Assembly (NCBI RefSeq): GCF_004570385.1
Contig: NZ_SPQL01000018.1
Location: 21,172-85,171 of the forward strand
Length of the DNA: 64,000 bases
Direction: 5' to 3'
DNA from: Blastococcus sp. CT_GayMR19
GTDB lineage: Bacteria; Actinomycetota; Actinomycetes; Mycobacteriales; Geodermatophilaceae
The notes beneath the pieces are model-generated. The model was not told the DNA's origin. It did no database searches and saw only the letters and a list, made by a program, of their open reading frames with translations. The translations under genes were made by a program, and so were the position numbers. This document shows, in pieces, positions 44,388 through 52,617 of the stretch. The number at the start of each line of letters is the position of its first letter. Within the stretch, counting starts at the first letter, position 1.

Positions 44388-45197
44388 CTATCCGGTGGCG
44401 CCGTGGGCCACGAGCAGCTCGGCCAGGGCGTCGTTCGCGGTCGCCCGACCCGCGTCGGCGCGCCGGTGCCGGGCCGCCGCCACCCGGCTGATGTCGAGCG
44501 CGCTCGCGCCGTCGCTGGTCGTGGCCTCCACGTTCGCGCCGGCCTCCAGCAGGACCCGGACGATCTCGGGCGCGTCGCCGCCCGGGCCGGCCGCCACGGC
44601 GGCGTGCAGCGCTGTCCGGCCGGTGTGCGGATCGCGGCGGTTCACGTCGGCCCCGGCGGCCAGCAGCAGCCGGACCAGCTCCAGCCGGGCCCCGCCCGAG
44701 GCGGCGTGCAGTGCTCCGCCGTCCGGGTCGGCGCCTCGCGCCAGCAGGAGCCGGGCGGTCGCCACCGCGCCCCCGAGGGCTGCCCAGGAGAGCAGGTCGA
44801 CCCCGGAGAGGGGATCGGTCAGCCGCGCGCCGTCGTCCAGCTGCCGGGTGAGCTCGTCGACGTCGTCGAGAAAGGCCGCGCTGGGGGCGTCGAGGGCTGC
44901 GCCCAGGTGCAGCAGCAGGGGCACCAGGGCGGGGCGGAACTGGAGTGCGACGTGCAGTGGGGTCCGGTGGTGCTCGGTCCGGGCGCCGAGGTCGGCACCG
45001 GCCTCGACCAGGATCTCGACGATCTCGGCGTGCCCCTCGGCCACGGCGAGGTGCAAGGGGGTCCAGCCGCCCTGGTCGGCCCGCTCGACGGTCCGGCCGA
45101 GCAGACCGGGCGAGGCGGTCACGGCCGCGCGCACGGCGTCGGCGTCGCCGGCTGTGACGAGCCGGCCAAGGCGCTGGGCTGTCATCCGGGTGGTCAC
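44388..45197 (-). CDS. Ankyrin repeat protein
   Basis: A 269-residue soluble protein built of about six ankyrin repeats. Clear units are GGWTPLHLAVAEGHAEIV-ILVEAGADLG, HRTPLHVALQFRPALVPLLLHLGAA, DLLSWAALGGAVATARLLLARGADPD, GALHAASGGARLELVRLLLAAGADVN and TGRTALHAAVAAG with VRVLLEAGANVE. Ankyrin stacks bind other proteins; the partner is unknown. GTG at 45195-45197 has GGAG six bases upstream; ATG at 45185 is an alternative. It follows the ABC transporter genes on the same strand after a 123-bp gap. Confidence 0.88.
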   Translation of the reverse strand: MTTRMTAQRLGRLVTAGDADAVRAAVTASPGLLGRTVERADQGGWTPLHLAVAEGHAEIVEILVEAGADLGARTEHHRTPLHVALQFRPALVPLLLHLGAALDAPSAAFLDDVDELTRQLDDGARLTDPLSGVDLLSWAALGGAVATARLLLARGADPDGGALHAASGGARLELVRLLLAAGADVNRRDPHTGRTALHAAVAAGPGGDAPEIVRVLLEAGANVEATTSDGASALDISRVAAARHRRADAGRATANDALAELLVAHGATG

Positions 45198-45240
45198 GCG
45201 TGTGTCTCCGCTCTCGGGTCGCTGGGAGGGACGAGCCGGG

Positions 45241-45332
45241 GTCAGACGACGTCACAGTCTGACTCCGCGCCCCGGTCCGCTCCTCACTCGTTCCTCGCTG
45301 CGATGCTCCCGCGGCTGTCGTCAGACGACGTC
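45241..45332. repeat. 13-bp direct repeat flanking the 3' end of the ABC permease gene
   Basis: GTCAGACGACGTC occurs at 45241-45253 and again at 45320-45332, where it covers the permease stop codon. The first copy is also half of an inverted repeat, GTCAGAC-N9-GTCTGAC (45241-45263). The 56 bases between end in a GCTCCTCACTCGTTCCTCGC-type sequence that looks repetitive. It may be a terminator or a small dispersed repeat. Confidence 0.5.
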
Positions 45333-46103
45333 GCGCCGGACGGCCAGCACCGTGCCGAGGAAGGCGGCGAACAGACCGTAGCCGAGCAGCAGCAGGCCGC
45401 CCTGCCAGGCGCTGAGGAGGTCGGGGCCCCGGAAGCCGGGCGTTCCCCCGGCCGTGGCGGTCAGGGCCTCCACCGCCCCACCCGGCATCCACTTGAACGC
45501 GCCCGAGATCGCCCCGATGGAGGCGACGATCGACTCGACGACGAACAGGTAGACCAGGGCGCCGACGATGGCGCCGACCTGGTTGCGCAGCAGGGCGCCG
45601 ATGCCCACCCCGATCACCGCGTAGATGACCAGGACCAGCCCGGAGCGGCCGAGCACCTCCAGGTTGTCGCCGGTGAAGGACGGCGCCGCGCCCCGGGCGC
45701 CCGCGTAGACGGTCACCGTCAGCACCGCCACCGCCATGACCACCAGCGCCAGCGGTACCGCGGCGAGCGCGTAGGCGACCAGCTTCGCGACGACCACGCG
45801 CCATCGGCGGGGCGTCGTCAGGAAGGTCGGGGTCGCCGTGCGGTGCCGGTACTCCTGGGTCATCCCGATGATGCCGAGGATCAGGAAGAGCACCGCGGTG
45901 TCGGCCGCCACGGCGAACGCGAGCTGCTCGAAGACGGGGTCACCGACCGGCGGCAGCCCGGGCTGCCCGTTCTGGGTCTCGCCGGCGAACGCGGTCAGCA
46001 GTGCCGCGAACCCGGCGGCCATGACGCAGGCGCCGGCCAGCAGACCGATCCAGACCCGGGTGGTGAACAGCTTGGTCCACTCGGCACGTACCAGCCGGGT
46101 CAT
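45321..46103 (-). CDS. ABC transporter permease
   Basis: A 260-residue membrane protein of the ABC-2 type. It begins with VRAEWTKLFTTRVWIGLLAG, a common start of these permeases, and has six hydrophobic helices, the long extracytoplasmic loop after helix 1 (about 42-60) and the gating-like EYRHRTATPTFLTTPRR cytoplasmic segment. It overlaps the upstream ATPase gene by four bases (ATGA). The pair probably exports a small molecule or peptide; the substrate is unknown. Confidence 0.87.
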   Translation of the reverse strand: MTRLVRAEWTKLFTTRVWIGLLAGACVMAAGFAALLTAFAGETQNGQPGLPPVGDPVFEQLAFAVAADTAVLFLILGIIGMTQEYRHRTATPTFLTTPRRWRVVVAKLVAYALAAVPLALVVMAVAVLTVTVYAGARGAAPSFTGDNLEVLGRSGLVLVIYAVIGVGIGALLRNQVGAIVGALVYLFVVESIVASIGAISGAFKWMPGGAVEALTATAGGTPGFRGPDLLSAWQGGLLLLGYGLFAAFLGTVLAVRRDVV

Positions 46104-47131
46104 CGTGCGGTCTCCTCGAGGATGGTCGAACCGGGGGACGGGGCGGCGAACTGCTCCTGGCCCGCGGTGAGCTGGAAGTAGATCTCCTCCAGACCGCTGG
46201 TCCTCGAGCGCAGCTCGTGCAGCTCGATCCCGGCGGCGAAGGCCCGTCGCCCGACCTCGGCGGGCGTGGACCCGGTGATGCTGAGCGCGCCGCCGTCCTC
46301 GGCCGTCACCGCGATCCCCCCGGTGCGCAGCACGTCGGCCAGGCGGACGGACTCCGGACTGCGCACGAGCACGATGCCGGCCCCGTCGGCGCCGGAGCGC
46401 AGCTGCTCGATGGTTCCCTCGCGGACCAGTCGCCCGGCCCCGACGATGACCACCCGGTCGACGGTCTGCTCGACCTCCGAGAGGAGGTGGCTGGAGACCA
46501 GCACGGTGCGCCCCTGTTCGTGGGCGAGGTGGCGCAGGAAGCCGCGCAGCCACTGGATCCCCTCGGGGTCCAGCCCGTTCGCCGGCTCGTCCAGCACGAG
46601 GACGGCGGGATCCCCGAGCAGGGCTCCGGCGAGCGCCAGCCGCTGCCGCATGCCGAGGGAGTAACCCCCGGCGCGGCGGCGCCCGGCGTCGGCGAGGCCC
46701 ACCTGGACGAGGACCTCGTCGGCCCGGGAGACCGGCAGCCCGGCGGCGCGGCAGTAGACGCGGAGGTGGTTGCGGCCCGACCGCCCGGGGTGGAATGCCG
46801 TCTCGAGGACCGCGCCGACGGTCCGCACGGGGTCGGGCAGTGCCGCGTACGGCGTGCCGTCGAACGTCGCCGTCCCCACGTCGGGATGCAGCAGGCCGAG
46901 GAGCATCCGGAGGGTCGTCGTCTTCCCCGCGCCGTTGGGGCCCAGGAAGCCGGTGACCGAGCCGGGCTCCACGGTGAAGCTGAGGTCGCTGACCGCCTGG
47001 ACCGCTCCGAAGTGCTTGGTGAGCCGGCTGACCTCGACCCGGACCGGGTGCGCGGGGCCGGTGTTGCCGATGGCCCTGCCGGTGGTTCCCGTGGAAATGG
47101 TGGTTCTCCTCGCTCGTCGCGGACGCCCCAT
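46100..47131 (-). CDS. ABC transporter ATP-binding protein
   Basis: A 343-residue ATPase. The nucleotide-binding domain spans about 35-255: Walker A GPNGAGKTTTLR, signature YSLGMRQRLALAGALL, Walker B VLVLDEPANGLDPEG and switch histidine in VLVSSHLLSEV. The C-terminal 80 residues are the extra domain of drug-type exporters. The start is uncertain. ATG at 47129-47131 is given, but the only good ribosome binding site (AGGAG) stands upstream of an in-frame ATT at 47096-47098, which would give 332 residues. It is coupled to the permease and divergent from the stress-protein gene. Confidence 0.88.
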   Translation of the reverse strand: MGRPRRARRTTISTGTTGRAIGNTGPAHPVRVEVSRLTKHFGAVQAVSDLSFTVEPGSVTGFLGPNGAGKTTTLRMLLGLLHPDVGTATFDGTPYAALPDPVRTVGAVLETAFHPGRSGRNHLRVYCRAAGLPVSRADEVLVQVGLADAGRRRAGGYSLGMRQRLALAGALLGDPAVLVLDEPANGLDPEGIQWLRGFLRHLAHEQGRTVLVSSHLLSEVEQTVDRVVIVGAGRLVREGTIEQLRSGADGAGIVLVRSPESVRLADVLRTGGIAVTAEDGGALSITGSTPAEVGRRAFAAGIELHELRSRTSGLEEIYFQLTAGQEQFAAPSPGSTILEETAR

Positions 47132-47286
47132 CCAATCGCACCGGGGTTGCCGTACGGAGACGTTCCGGAGTCGTGCAGGTGCCGTTTCCCAGCCGCTACC
47201 TGCGCGTTCGCGCCTCCGGACGAGCCGGGCCCCCGCGTGTTGATCTCGGCGTGACCCTCGGCACACCGTCACATAGAGTCCCCGCC

Positions 47287-47757
47287 GTGGACGAGACGGC
47301 GCGCGCCTATCGGACGGTCGTCGTCGGGACCGACGGCTCGGAGTCGTCCCTGCGCGCCGTCGCGCGCGCGGGTGCGCTGGCCGGGGCGTGCGGAGCGGCC
47401 CTGGTCATCGCCTGCGCCTACCTGCCCGGCGAGGACGACGACCGCGAGCTGGCCGCGGCGCAGGACGCGCTACGGGACGACGCGTACCAGGTGGTCGGGT
47501 CGCACCCCGCGGAGGACACCGTGCGCACGGCGCACGAGCGCGCGCTGAAGTCCGGTGCCGGCACGGTCCGCACCGTGGCCGTCCTGGGGTCCCCGGTCGA
47601 GACCCTGCTGGACGTCGTGCACCGCGAGAGGGCCGACCTGCTCGTCGTCGGCAACCGGGGGCTGGCCGGCATCAAGGGCCGGCTGCTCGGCTCGGTGCCG
47701 GCGGATGCCACCCGTCGCTCCGAGTGCGACGTGCTCGTCGTCCACACCACCGGCTGA
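47287..47757 (+). CDS. Universal stress protein (UspA family)
   Basis: A 156-residue USP. Conserved features are the first strand and loop TVVVGTDGSESSLRAV, the central DLLVVGNRGLAGIKGRLLGSV, which carries the G-x2-G-x9-G-S/T ATP-binding pattern, and CDVLVVHTTG at the end. It probably binds ATP and responds to stress or stasis. TAGAGT (47274-47279) ends seven bases before the GTG with no ribosome binding site, a leaderless layout. The cyclase gene starts 14 bp downstream. Confidence 0.92.
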   Translation: MDETARAYRTVVVGTDGSESSLRAVARAGALAGACGAALVIACAYLPGEDDDRELAAAQDALRDDAYQVVGSHPAEDTVRTAHERALKSGAGTVRTVAVLGSPVETLLDVVHRERADLLVVGNRGLAGIKGRLLGSVPADATRRSECDVLVVHTTG

Positions 47758-47771
47758 GCCCGCCCCCCGGC

Positions 47772-48857
47772 ATGGACGAACCGGGAGCCGACCCGGCAGC
47801 GGATGCCCGGGAAGCGCTGGATCGGCTGCTGCTCGGCGGTCCCCGGCGCTACACCCGCCTGCAGGTGGCCGAGCTGGCCGGGATGCTGCCGGAGCGCACC
47901 CAGCGGCTCTGGCGGGCGCTCGGCTTCCCCGACGCCGCGGACGACGACCCGGCGTTCACCGACGCCGACGTCGAGGCGCTGGACGTGCTGTCGAGGCTCA
48001 TCGACTCCGGCTTCGTCGGACCGGAGACCGAGGCCTCGATCGCGCGGGCGATTGGGCAGTCGCTGTCCCGGCTCGCCGACTGGCAGACCGACATGCTCGC
48101 CGACGTGCTGACGCGGGGGGTCGCGGAGGGGGATCGCAAGCCCGCCTCGGCGGACGACGCGGTGGAGGCCGCCCGGGTCCTCCTGCCCCGCCTGCGGCAC
48201 GTGCAGAACTACGTCTGGCGTCGCCACCTCGCGGCGAACGCGGACCGGCTGCTGGCCGCGACCGGCCCGGGCGACCGCCGTGAGCTCGCCGTGGGCTTCG
48301 CCGACCTGGTCGGCTACACGTCCCGCAGCCGCGGCATGGGCGGCCGCGAACTGGGCGCCATGGTGGAGGACTTCGAGAGCATCGCGGCCGAGGTCATCGC
48401 CCGCCATCACGGTCGCGTCGTGAAGACGGTCGGGGACGGCGTCCTCTTCACCGCCGCGGGTGCCGTGGATGCGGTCGAGATCGGGTTGCAGCTCCCGGAG
48501 GCGTGGGACGCCGAGGAGCGTCCGCCGCTGCGGGTCGGTGCCGCCTACGGTGCGGTGCTGACCCGCCTCGGTGACGTGTACTCGCCGGTGGTCAACCTGG
48601 CCAGCCGGCTGACGTCGCTGGCCCGCCCGGGGACGACGCTCGTGGACCGTGAGCTGGCCCAGCGGCTGCGCGGCCTGTCCGACTACCGGGTGCGGCCGCT
48701 GCGGCGTGTGTCGGTGCGCGGCTACGACCACCTGCAGCCGTGGCTCGTCCGTCGCCGGCCGGCCGGCGAGGACGACATCGCCTTCGAAGCCATGCTGGAC
48801 GAGCTGGCCGACGACGTCCTGGGCGAGCCCGAGGACGGGGACACCCCCGCGAGTTGA
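47772..48857 (+). CDS. Class III adenylate/guanylate cyclase with N-terminal regulatory domain
   Basis: A 361-residue soluble cyclase. Residues 1-165 are an all-helical regulatory part containing a MerR-like segment (YTRLQVAELAGMLPERTQRLWRALG region, residues about 27-50), similar in style to the autoinhibitory domain of M. tuberculosis Rv1264. The catalytic domain spans 175-335, with the metal aspartate in VGFADLVGYTSRSR, VVKTVGDGVLFT with the second Asp, and VVNLASRLTSLARPG with the transition-state Asn and Arg. A single domain implies a homodimer. The product is probably cAMP. It is downstream of the universal stress protein gene. Confidence 0.9.
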   Translation: MDEPGADPAADAREALDRLLLGGPRRYTRLQVAELAGMLPERTQRLWRALGFPDAADDDPAFTDADVEALDVLSRLIDSGFVGPETEASIARAIGQSLSRLADWQTDMLADVLTRGVAEGDRKPASADDAVEAARVLLPRLRHVQNYVWRRHLAANADRLLAATGPGDRRELAVGFADLVGYTSRSRGMGGRELGAMVEDFESIAAEVIARHHGRVVKTVGDGVLFTAAGAVDAVEIGLQLPEAWDAEERPPLRVGAAYGAVLTRLGDVYSPVVNLASRLTSLARPGTTLVDRELAQRLRGLSDYRVRPLRRVSVRGYDHLQPWLVRRRPAGEDDIAFEAMLDELADDVLGEPEDGDTPAS

Positions 48858-48923
48858 TCATCGGACGCCTGCACGATCTCGCGGCGCGTCGCACCGTGTC
48901 GCGGCACCACGACGATGATCAAC
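48853..48923. repeat. 11-bp inverted repeat between cyclase and ABC-F genes
   Basis: GTTGATCATCG (48853-48863) and CGATGATCAAC (48913-48923) are perfect inverted arms separated by 49 bases. The left arm includes the cyclase stop codon. The arms are AT-rich against the background. It may be a terminator-like structure, a protein site or a small dispersed element. Confidence 0.7.
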
Positions 48924-48946
48924 AAGCGGATGGCACCCTCAGCACA

Positions 48947-50584
48947 GTGAGCGCAACCCTCGTCGCCCGCGGTCTCGCGGCCGGCCACGGCGCCCGTGTC
49001 CTCTTCTCCGGCCTGGATCTCGTCGTCGCCCCGGGCGACGTCGTTGGTCTGGTCGGGGTCAACGGCGCGGGCAAGTCCACCCTGCTGCGCACCCTGGCGG
49101 GCGAGCTGCCGGCCGAGGCCGGGTCGATCGCCCTCAGCCCGCCGACCGCGACGCTGGGCTACCTGCCGCAGGAGCACGAACGACGGCCGGGGGAGACGGT
49201 GCTGGCCGCGCTGGCCAGGCGCACGGGCGTGGCGGCGGCGCAGGCGAGCCTGGACCGGGTGACCGAGGAGCTCACCGCCGGCATCGACGGCGCCGACGAC
49301 GCGTACGGGGACGCGCTGGAACGGTGGCTGGCGCTCGGGGGCGCCGACCTCGAGGAGCGGGCGGCGGAGGTCGTCGCCGGGATCGCTCCCGGGGTACCGC
49401 TCGACACCCCGATGACCGGGCTCTCCGGCGGCCAGGCCGCCCGGGTCGGGCTCGCCAGGCTGCTGCTGTCCCGCTACGACGTCCTCCTGCTCGACGAGCC
49501 GACCAACGACCTGGACCTCGAGGGGCTGGAGCAGCTCGAGCGCTTCGTGGCCGGATCGCGGGCGGGCATCGTCGTCGTCAGCCACGACCGCGAGTTCCTC
49601 GCCCGGACGGTGAGCCGCGTCGTGGAGCTGGACCTCCCCCAGCAGCTGGTCCGGGTGCACGACGGCGGCTACGACGCCTATCTCGTCGAGCGCGAGGTCG
49701 CCCGGCGGCACGCCCGCGAGGAGTACGAGGAGTTCGCGGAGACGAAGGCGGACCTCGAGGGCCGGGCCCGCATGCAGCGCAACTGGATGGCCAAGGGCGT
49801 CCGCGACTCGATCAAGAAGTCCAGCGACGGTGACAAGCACATCAAGGCGAAGAACCGGGCGTCCTCGGAGAAGCAGGCCGCGAAGGCCCGGCAGACCGAC
49901 CGCCGGATCGAGCGGCTGGAGGTGGTCGAGGAGCCCCGCAAGGAGTGGGAGCTGCGCATGGAGATCGCCGCCGCCCCCCGCGCCGGCGCGGTGGTGGGGA
50001 CGCTGCGCGGCGCGGTCGTCCGCCGCGGCGAGTTCCGGCTGGGGCCGGTAGACCTGCAGGTCGACTGGGGGGACCGGATCGCCATCACCGGCGCCAACGG
50101 GTCCGGCAAGTCGACGCTGCTGGCCGCGCTGCTCGGGCGGCTGCCGGTCGACGAGGGGGCGGCGTCCCTCGGTCCGTCGGTGCGGATCGGCGAGATCGAC
50201 CAGGCCCGAGGCCGGTTCTTCGGCCCGGAGCAGCTCCTGGACGCGTTCGGGACCGAGGTGCCCGACTGGCCGACGGCGGAGGTGCGGACCCTGCTCGCCA
50301 AGTTCGGGCTCACCGCCGACCACGTGCTGCGACCGGCCGAGACGCTCTCGCCCGGTGAGCGCACCCGGGCGGCCCTGGCGCTCCTGCAGGCGCGGGGGGT
50401 CAACGTGCTGGTCCTCGACGAGCCCACCAACCACCTCGACCTGGCGGCCATCGAGCAGCTCGAGGAGGCCCTCGACGGCTACGCCGGCACGCTCCTGCTG
50501 GTCACCCACGACCGCCGGATGCTCGAGGCGGTCGCGACCACCCGCCGGCTGGAGGTGTCCGAGGGGCAGGTCACCGAGCGCTGA
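48947..50584 (+). CDS. ABC-F family ATPase
   Basis: A 545-residue protein with two ATP-binding domains and no membrane part. Domain 1 has Walker A GVNGAGKSTLLR, signature LSGGQAARVGLARLLLS and Walker B LLLDEPTNDLDLEG; domain 2 has GANGSGKSTLLAA, LSPGERTRAALALLQ and VLDEPTNHLDL. The linker between them (about 250-320) is charged and coiled (EEYEEFAETKADLEGRARMQ). ABC-F proteins act on the ribosome in translation or give resistance to ribosome-targeting drugs; the subgroup is not assigned. The GTG start has CACCCT seven bases before it, weakly leaderless. Confidence 0.92.
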   Translation: MSATLVARGLAAGHGARVLFSGLDLVVAPGDVVGLVGVNGAGKSTLLRTLAGELPAEAGSIALSPPTATLGYLPQEHERRPGETVLAALARRTGVAAAQASLDRVTEELTAGIDGADDAYGDALERWLALGGADLEERAAEVVAGIAPGVPLDTPMTGLSGGQAARVGLARLLLSRYDVLLLDEPTNDLDLEGLEQLERFVAGSRAGIVVVSHDREFLARTVSRVVELDLPQQLVRVHDGGYDAYLVEREVARRHAREEYEEFAETKADLEGRARMQRNWMAKGVRDSIKKSSDGDKHIKAKNRASSEKQAAKARQTDRRIERLEVVEEPRKEWELRMEIAAAPRAGAVVGTLRGAVVRRGEFRLGPVDLQVDWGDRIAITGANGSGKSTLLAALLGRLPVDEGAASLGPSVRIGEIDQARGRFFGPEQLLDAFGTEVPDWPTAEVRTLLAKFGLTADHVLRPAETLSPGERTRAALALLQARGVNVLVLDEPTNHLDLAAIEQLEEALDGYAGTLLLVTHDRRMLEAVATTRRLEVSEGQVTER

Positions 50585-50590
50585 GCCGGC

Positions 50591-51121
50591 TCACTGGGAG
50601 GCGAGCTCGTCCGCGATCCCGACCGTGTCCATGCCCGACCACGTCTGCCCCACGTGGTGGGCGAGCACCATCAGGTCGCGCAGCTGGCCGCTGCGGTCGC
50701 GGATGTGGTCGACGAGGAGCGCCTCGCCGCTGAAGCCGAGGTCGGTGAACAGGGCGAGCACGGCGGTCTGCTCGGCGACGACCTCCACCACGAGCTTGGT
50801 CAGGCCCGTGACGACGGCCTCCACGAGCGCGCGGCGCGCCAGCTCCCGGCCGAGCCCCTGACCCCGCCGGGACGGCGAGACCGCCAGCCGCACCTCGCCG
50901 ACGTGGTCGGACCAGCCGGGCAGCGGCCGGACGGCAACGTAGCCGGTCACCTCGCCGTCGTCGTCCACCGCCACCCAGCGCCCGCCCGCGGTGGTCCACG
51001 ACCGCACCGTCTCCGGGTCGGTCACGTCCTCCTTGATGAAGGTCAGGTCGCCCTCGGGCAGGTTCGAGAAGAACCGGACGACGGCGTCGCAGTGTTCGGG
51101 AGCGAGTTCGACCACGGACAT
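50591..51121 (-). CDS. GNAT family N-acetyltransferase
   Basis: A 176-residue acetyltransferase. The N-terminal part (HCDAVVRFFSNLPEGDLTFIK, ETVRSWTTAGGRWVAVDDDG) and the acetyl-CoA loop VRLAVSPSRRGQGLGRELARR are clear. It resembles GNAT proteins encoded next to phaC-type genes. It is the last gene of the minus-strand polyhydroxyalkanoate-type cluster and starts one base after the phaC stop. It converges with the ABC-F gene, six bases apart. The substrate is unknown. Confidence 0.86.
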   Translation of the reverse strand: MSVVELAPEHCDAVVRFFSNLPEGDLTFIKEDVTDPETVRSWTTAGGRWVAVDDDGEVTGYVAVRPLPGWSDHVGEVRLAVSPSRRGQGLGRELARRALVEAVVTGLTKLVVEVVAEQTAVLALFTDLGFSGEALLVDHIRDRSGQLRDLMVLAHHVGQTWSGMDTVGIADELASQ

Positions 51122-51122
51122 C

Positions 51123-52247
51123 TCAGGCTCCCTGGCTCACGGTGGTGGCGGTGGTGTCGTCGGCCCCGAGGGCGTCGCTGCGGCGGCGGACGAAGTCGAT
51201 GATCTTCGGCACCGTGGTCTTCGCCGCGGTGCGCCCGACGACCAGCCCCATGTGCCCGGCGTCCAGGACCAGCTCGTGCTTGTCCTCGGACCCGACCAGG
51301 TCGATCAGGGGAGCGGTGGCCTCCGCCGGCACGATGTGGTCGCGTCCGCCCCGGACGGTCAGGAACGGGACGGTGATGTCGCTCAGGTGGACGACGTCGC
51401 CGGCGACGGTCAGCCGGTCGGTCATCATCCCGTTGTCGTGGACCAGCATCTGCACCGTCTCGCGCGCGGCCGCGCCGGGGAAGGGCACGTGGTCGTCCGA
51501 CCAGCCGGTCATCGCCTGGTAGGAGGCCACGTACTCGTCGTTCCAGAGCCGCTCCCACAGGTTGACGTACCGGGTCACCTCGCCGGTGGGGGTGAGCGTC
51601 CGGAACCCCTGGACGACGAACGACGGGGGCACGTTCCCGTCGGACCCGAGCACGGCGTCGACCGTCATGCCGCCCACCGTGAAGATGTCGGCCAGCGGCC
51701 CCATGTGCCGGAAGTCCACGGGGGTGGCCAGGACGGTCAGGCTGCGCAGCGGGGCGTCGGGATGGTGCGCCGCGTAGAGCAGCGTGAGGTTCCCGCCGAA
51801 GCAGTAGCCGAACAGGTTGACCTCCTCGGCGCCGGAGAGCTCGAGGATGCGGTCCACCGCCGCGGGGATGTAGTCGTCGACGTAGTCCTCGAGGCGGTTG
51901 CCGGCGTCCCGCTCGTCGGGCTCGCCCCAGTCGAGCATGTAGACGTCGAAGCCCGCCTCGACCAGCGCCTCGATGAAGCTGCTGCCGGGCCGGAGGTCGA
52001 GGATGTAGCTGCGGCTGACCAGGCTGAAGACGATGAGCAGCGGTGGACCGTACCGCACCTTCTCGCTGCGGTAGTGCCAGAGCTGGCACCGGCCGCGCTC
52101 CCAGACGACGTCCTTCGGCGAGAGCCCCACCCCCGGCCGGTCGAGCCCGCTGACCAGCTTGATGCCGTTACGGGCGCGGAGGGCGTTGCGTTCGACGTCG
52201 CGCCGGACGCGGTCCAGGACCGCCTGCGGGCTGGGCACCGTCGGCAT
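51123..52247 (-). CDS. phaC: Class III-type poly(3-hydroxyalkanoate) synthase subunit PhaC-like hydrolase
   Basis: A 374-residue alpha/beta hydrolase with the polymerase-type lipase box FGYCFGG, whose cysteine replaces serine, as in PHA synthases that polymerise hydroxyacyl-CoA. The triad is completed by the aspartate in TVRGGRDHIVP and the histidine in DAGHMGLVVG. The N-terminal half includes LIVFSLVSRSYILDLRPGSSF and VYMLDWGEPD, typical of class III PhaC. The ATG has GGAGG six bases upstream. Class III enzymes need a PhaE partner; the overlapping upstream coiled-coil gene could fill that role. Confidence 0.85.
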   Translation of the reverse strand: MPTVPSPQAVLDRVRRDVERNALRARNGIKLVSGLDRPGVGLSPKDVVWERGRCQLWHYRSEKVRYGPPLLIVFSLVSRSYILDLRPGSSFIEALVEAGFDVYMLDWGEPDERDAGNRLEDYVDDYIPAAVDRILELSGAEEVNLFGYCFGGNLTLLYAAHHPDAPLRSLTVLATPVDFRHMGPLADIFTVGGMTVDAVLGSDGNVPPSFVVQGFRTLTPTGEVTRYVNLWERLWNDEYVASYQAMTGWSDDHVPFPGAAARETVQMLVHDNGMMTDRLTVAGDVVHLSDITVPFLTVRGGRDHIVPAEATAPLIDLVGSEDKHELVLDAGHMGLVVGRTAAKTTVPKIIDFVRRRSDALGADDTTATTVSQGA

Positions 52248-52617
52248 CGGGATCCTCCGTCGAAGTGGGGCGGGCCGGGCGGGCGGCGCGGCGCTGCTCG
52301 GCCTCCAGTTGCAGGCTCAGCCGCCGGACCTCGCGGTCCAGCGACCCGATCTGGGCGCGGAGCCGGCTGACGTCGCTCCCGGCCGGCAGGTTGATCAGGT
52401 GCCACGCCCGCGCGGTGAGGCCACGGGCCGATTCCTTCGCGAGCGTCTGGGCGCGGCGCACCAGCGCGGCGCCGACGTGGAATCCCTCCGTCCGCACCAG
52501 GTTCTCCGCCCGCGGCGTGACGGCCCGCTCCGCCGCGTCGAAGGCCTGCCGCCACAGCGGCGGGTCCGGCGGCTTCGGCTTGTCCGGCTTGGGCTTCTCC
52601 GGTGTGGATTCGCTCAT
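52168..52617 (-). CDS. Coiled-coil protein, possible phasin or PhaE-like partner
   Basis: A 149-residue protein with a Lys/Pro-rich start ([15 protein letters not shown]), a helical region and a coiled coil at about residues 83-110 ([20 protein letters not shown]). The tail is Pro/Arg/Gly-rich. It overlaps the start of phaC by 80 bp and the stop of the acyl-CoA ligase gene by four bases, so translation is tightly coupled. By position and helical, amphipathic make-up it may be a granule-associated phasin or synthase partner. No named family was recognised, so this is inference. Confidence 0.65.
   Translation of the reverse strand: MSESTPEKPKPDKPKPPDPPLWRQAFDAAERAVTPRAENLVRTEGFHVGAALVRRAQTLAKESARGLTARAWHLINLPAGSDVSRLRAQIGSLDREVRRLSLQLEAEQRRAARPARPTSTEDPDADGAQPAGGPGPRPARRRTQRPPRP

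Noticed and set aside
48851..48925. Inverted repeat considered as an insertion-sequence or MITE end
   Set aside because: No target-site duplication and no transposase remnant were seen; it is kept only as an inverted repeat.
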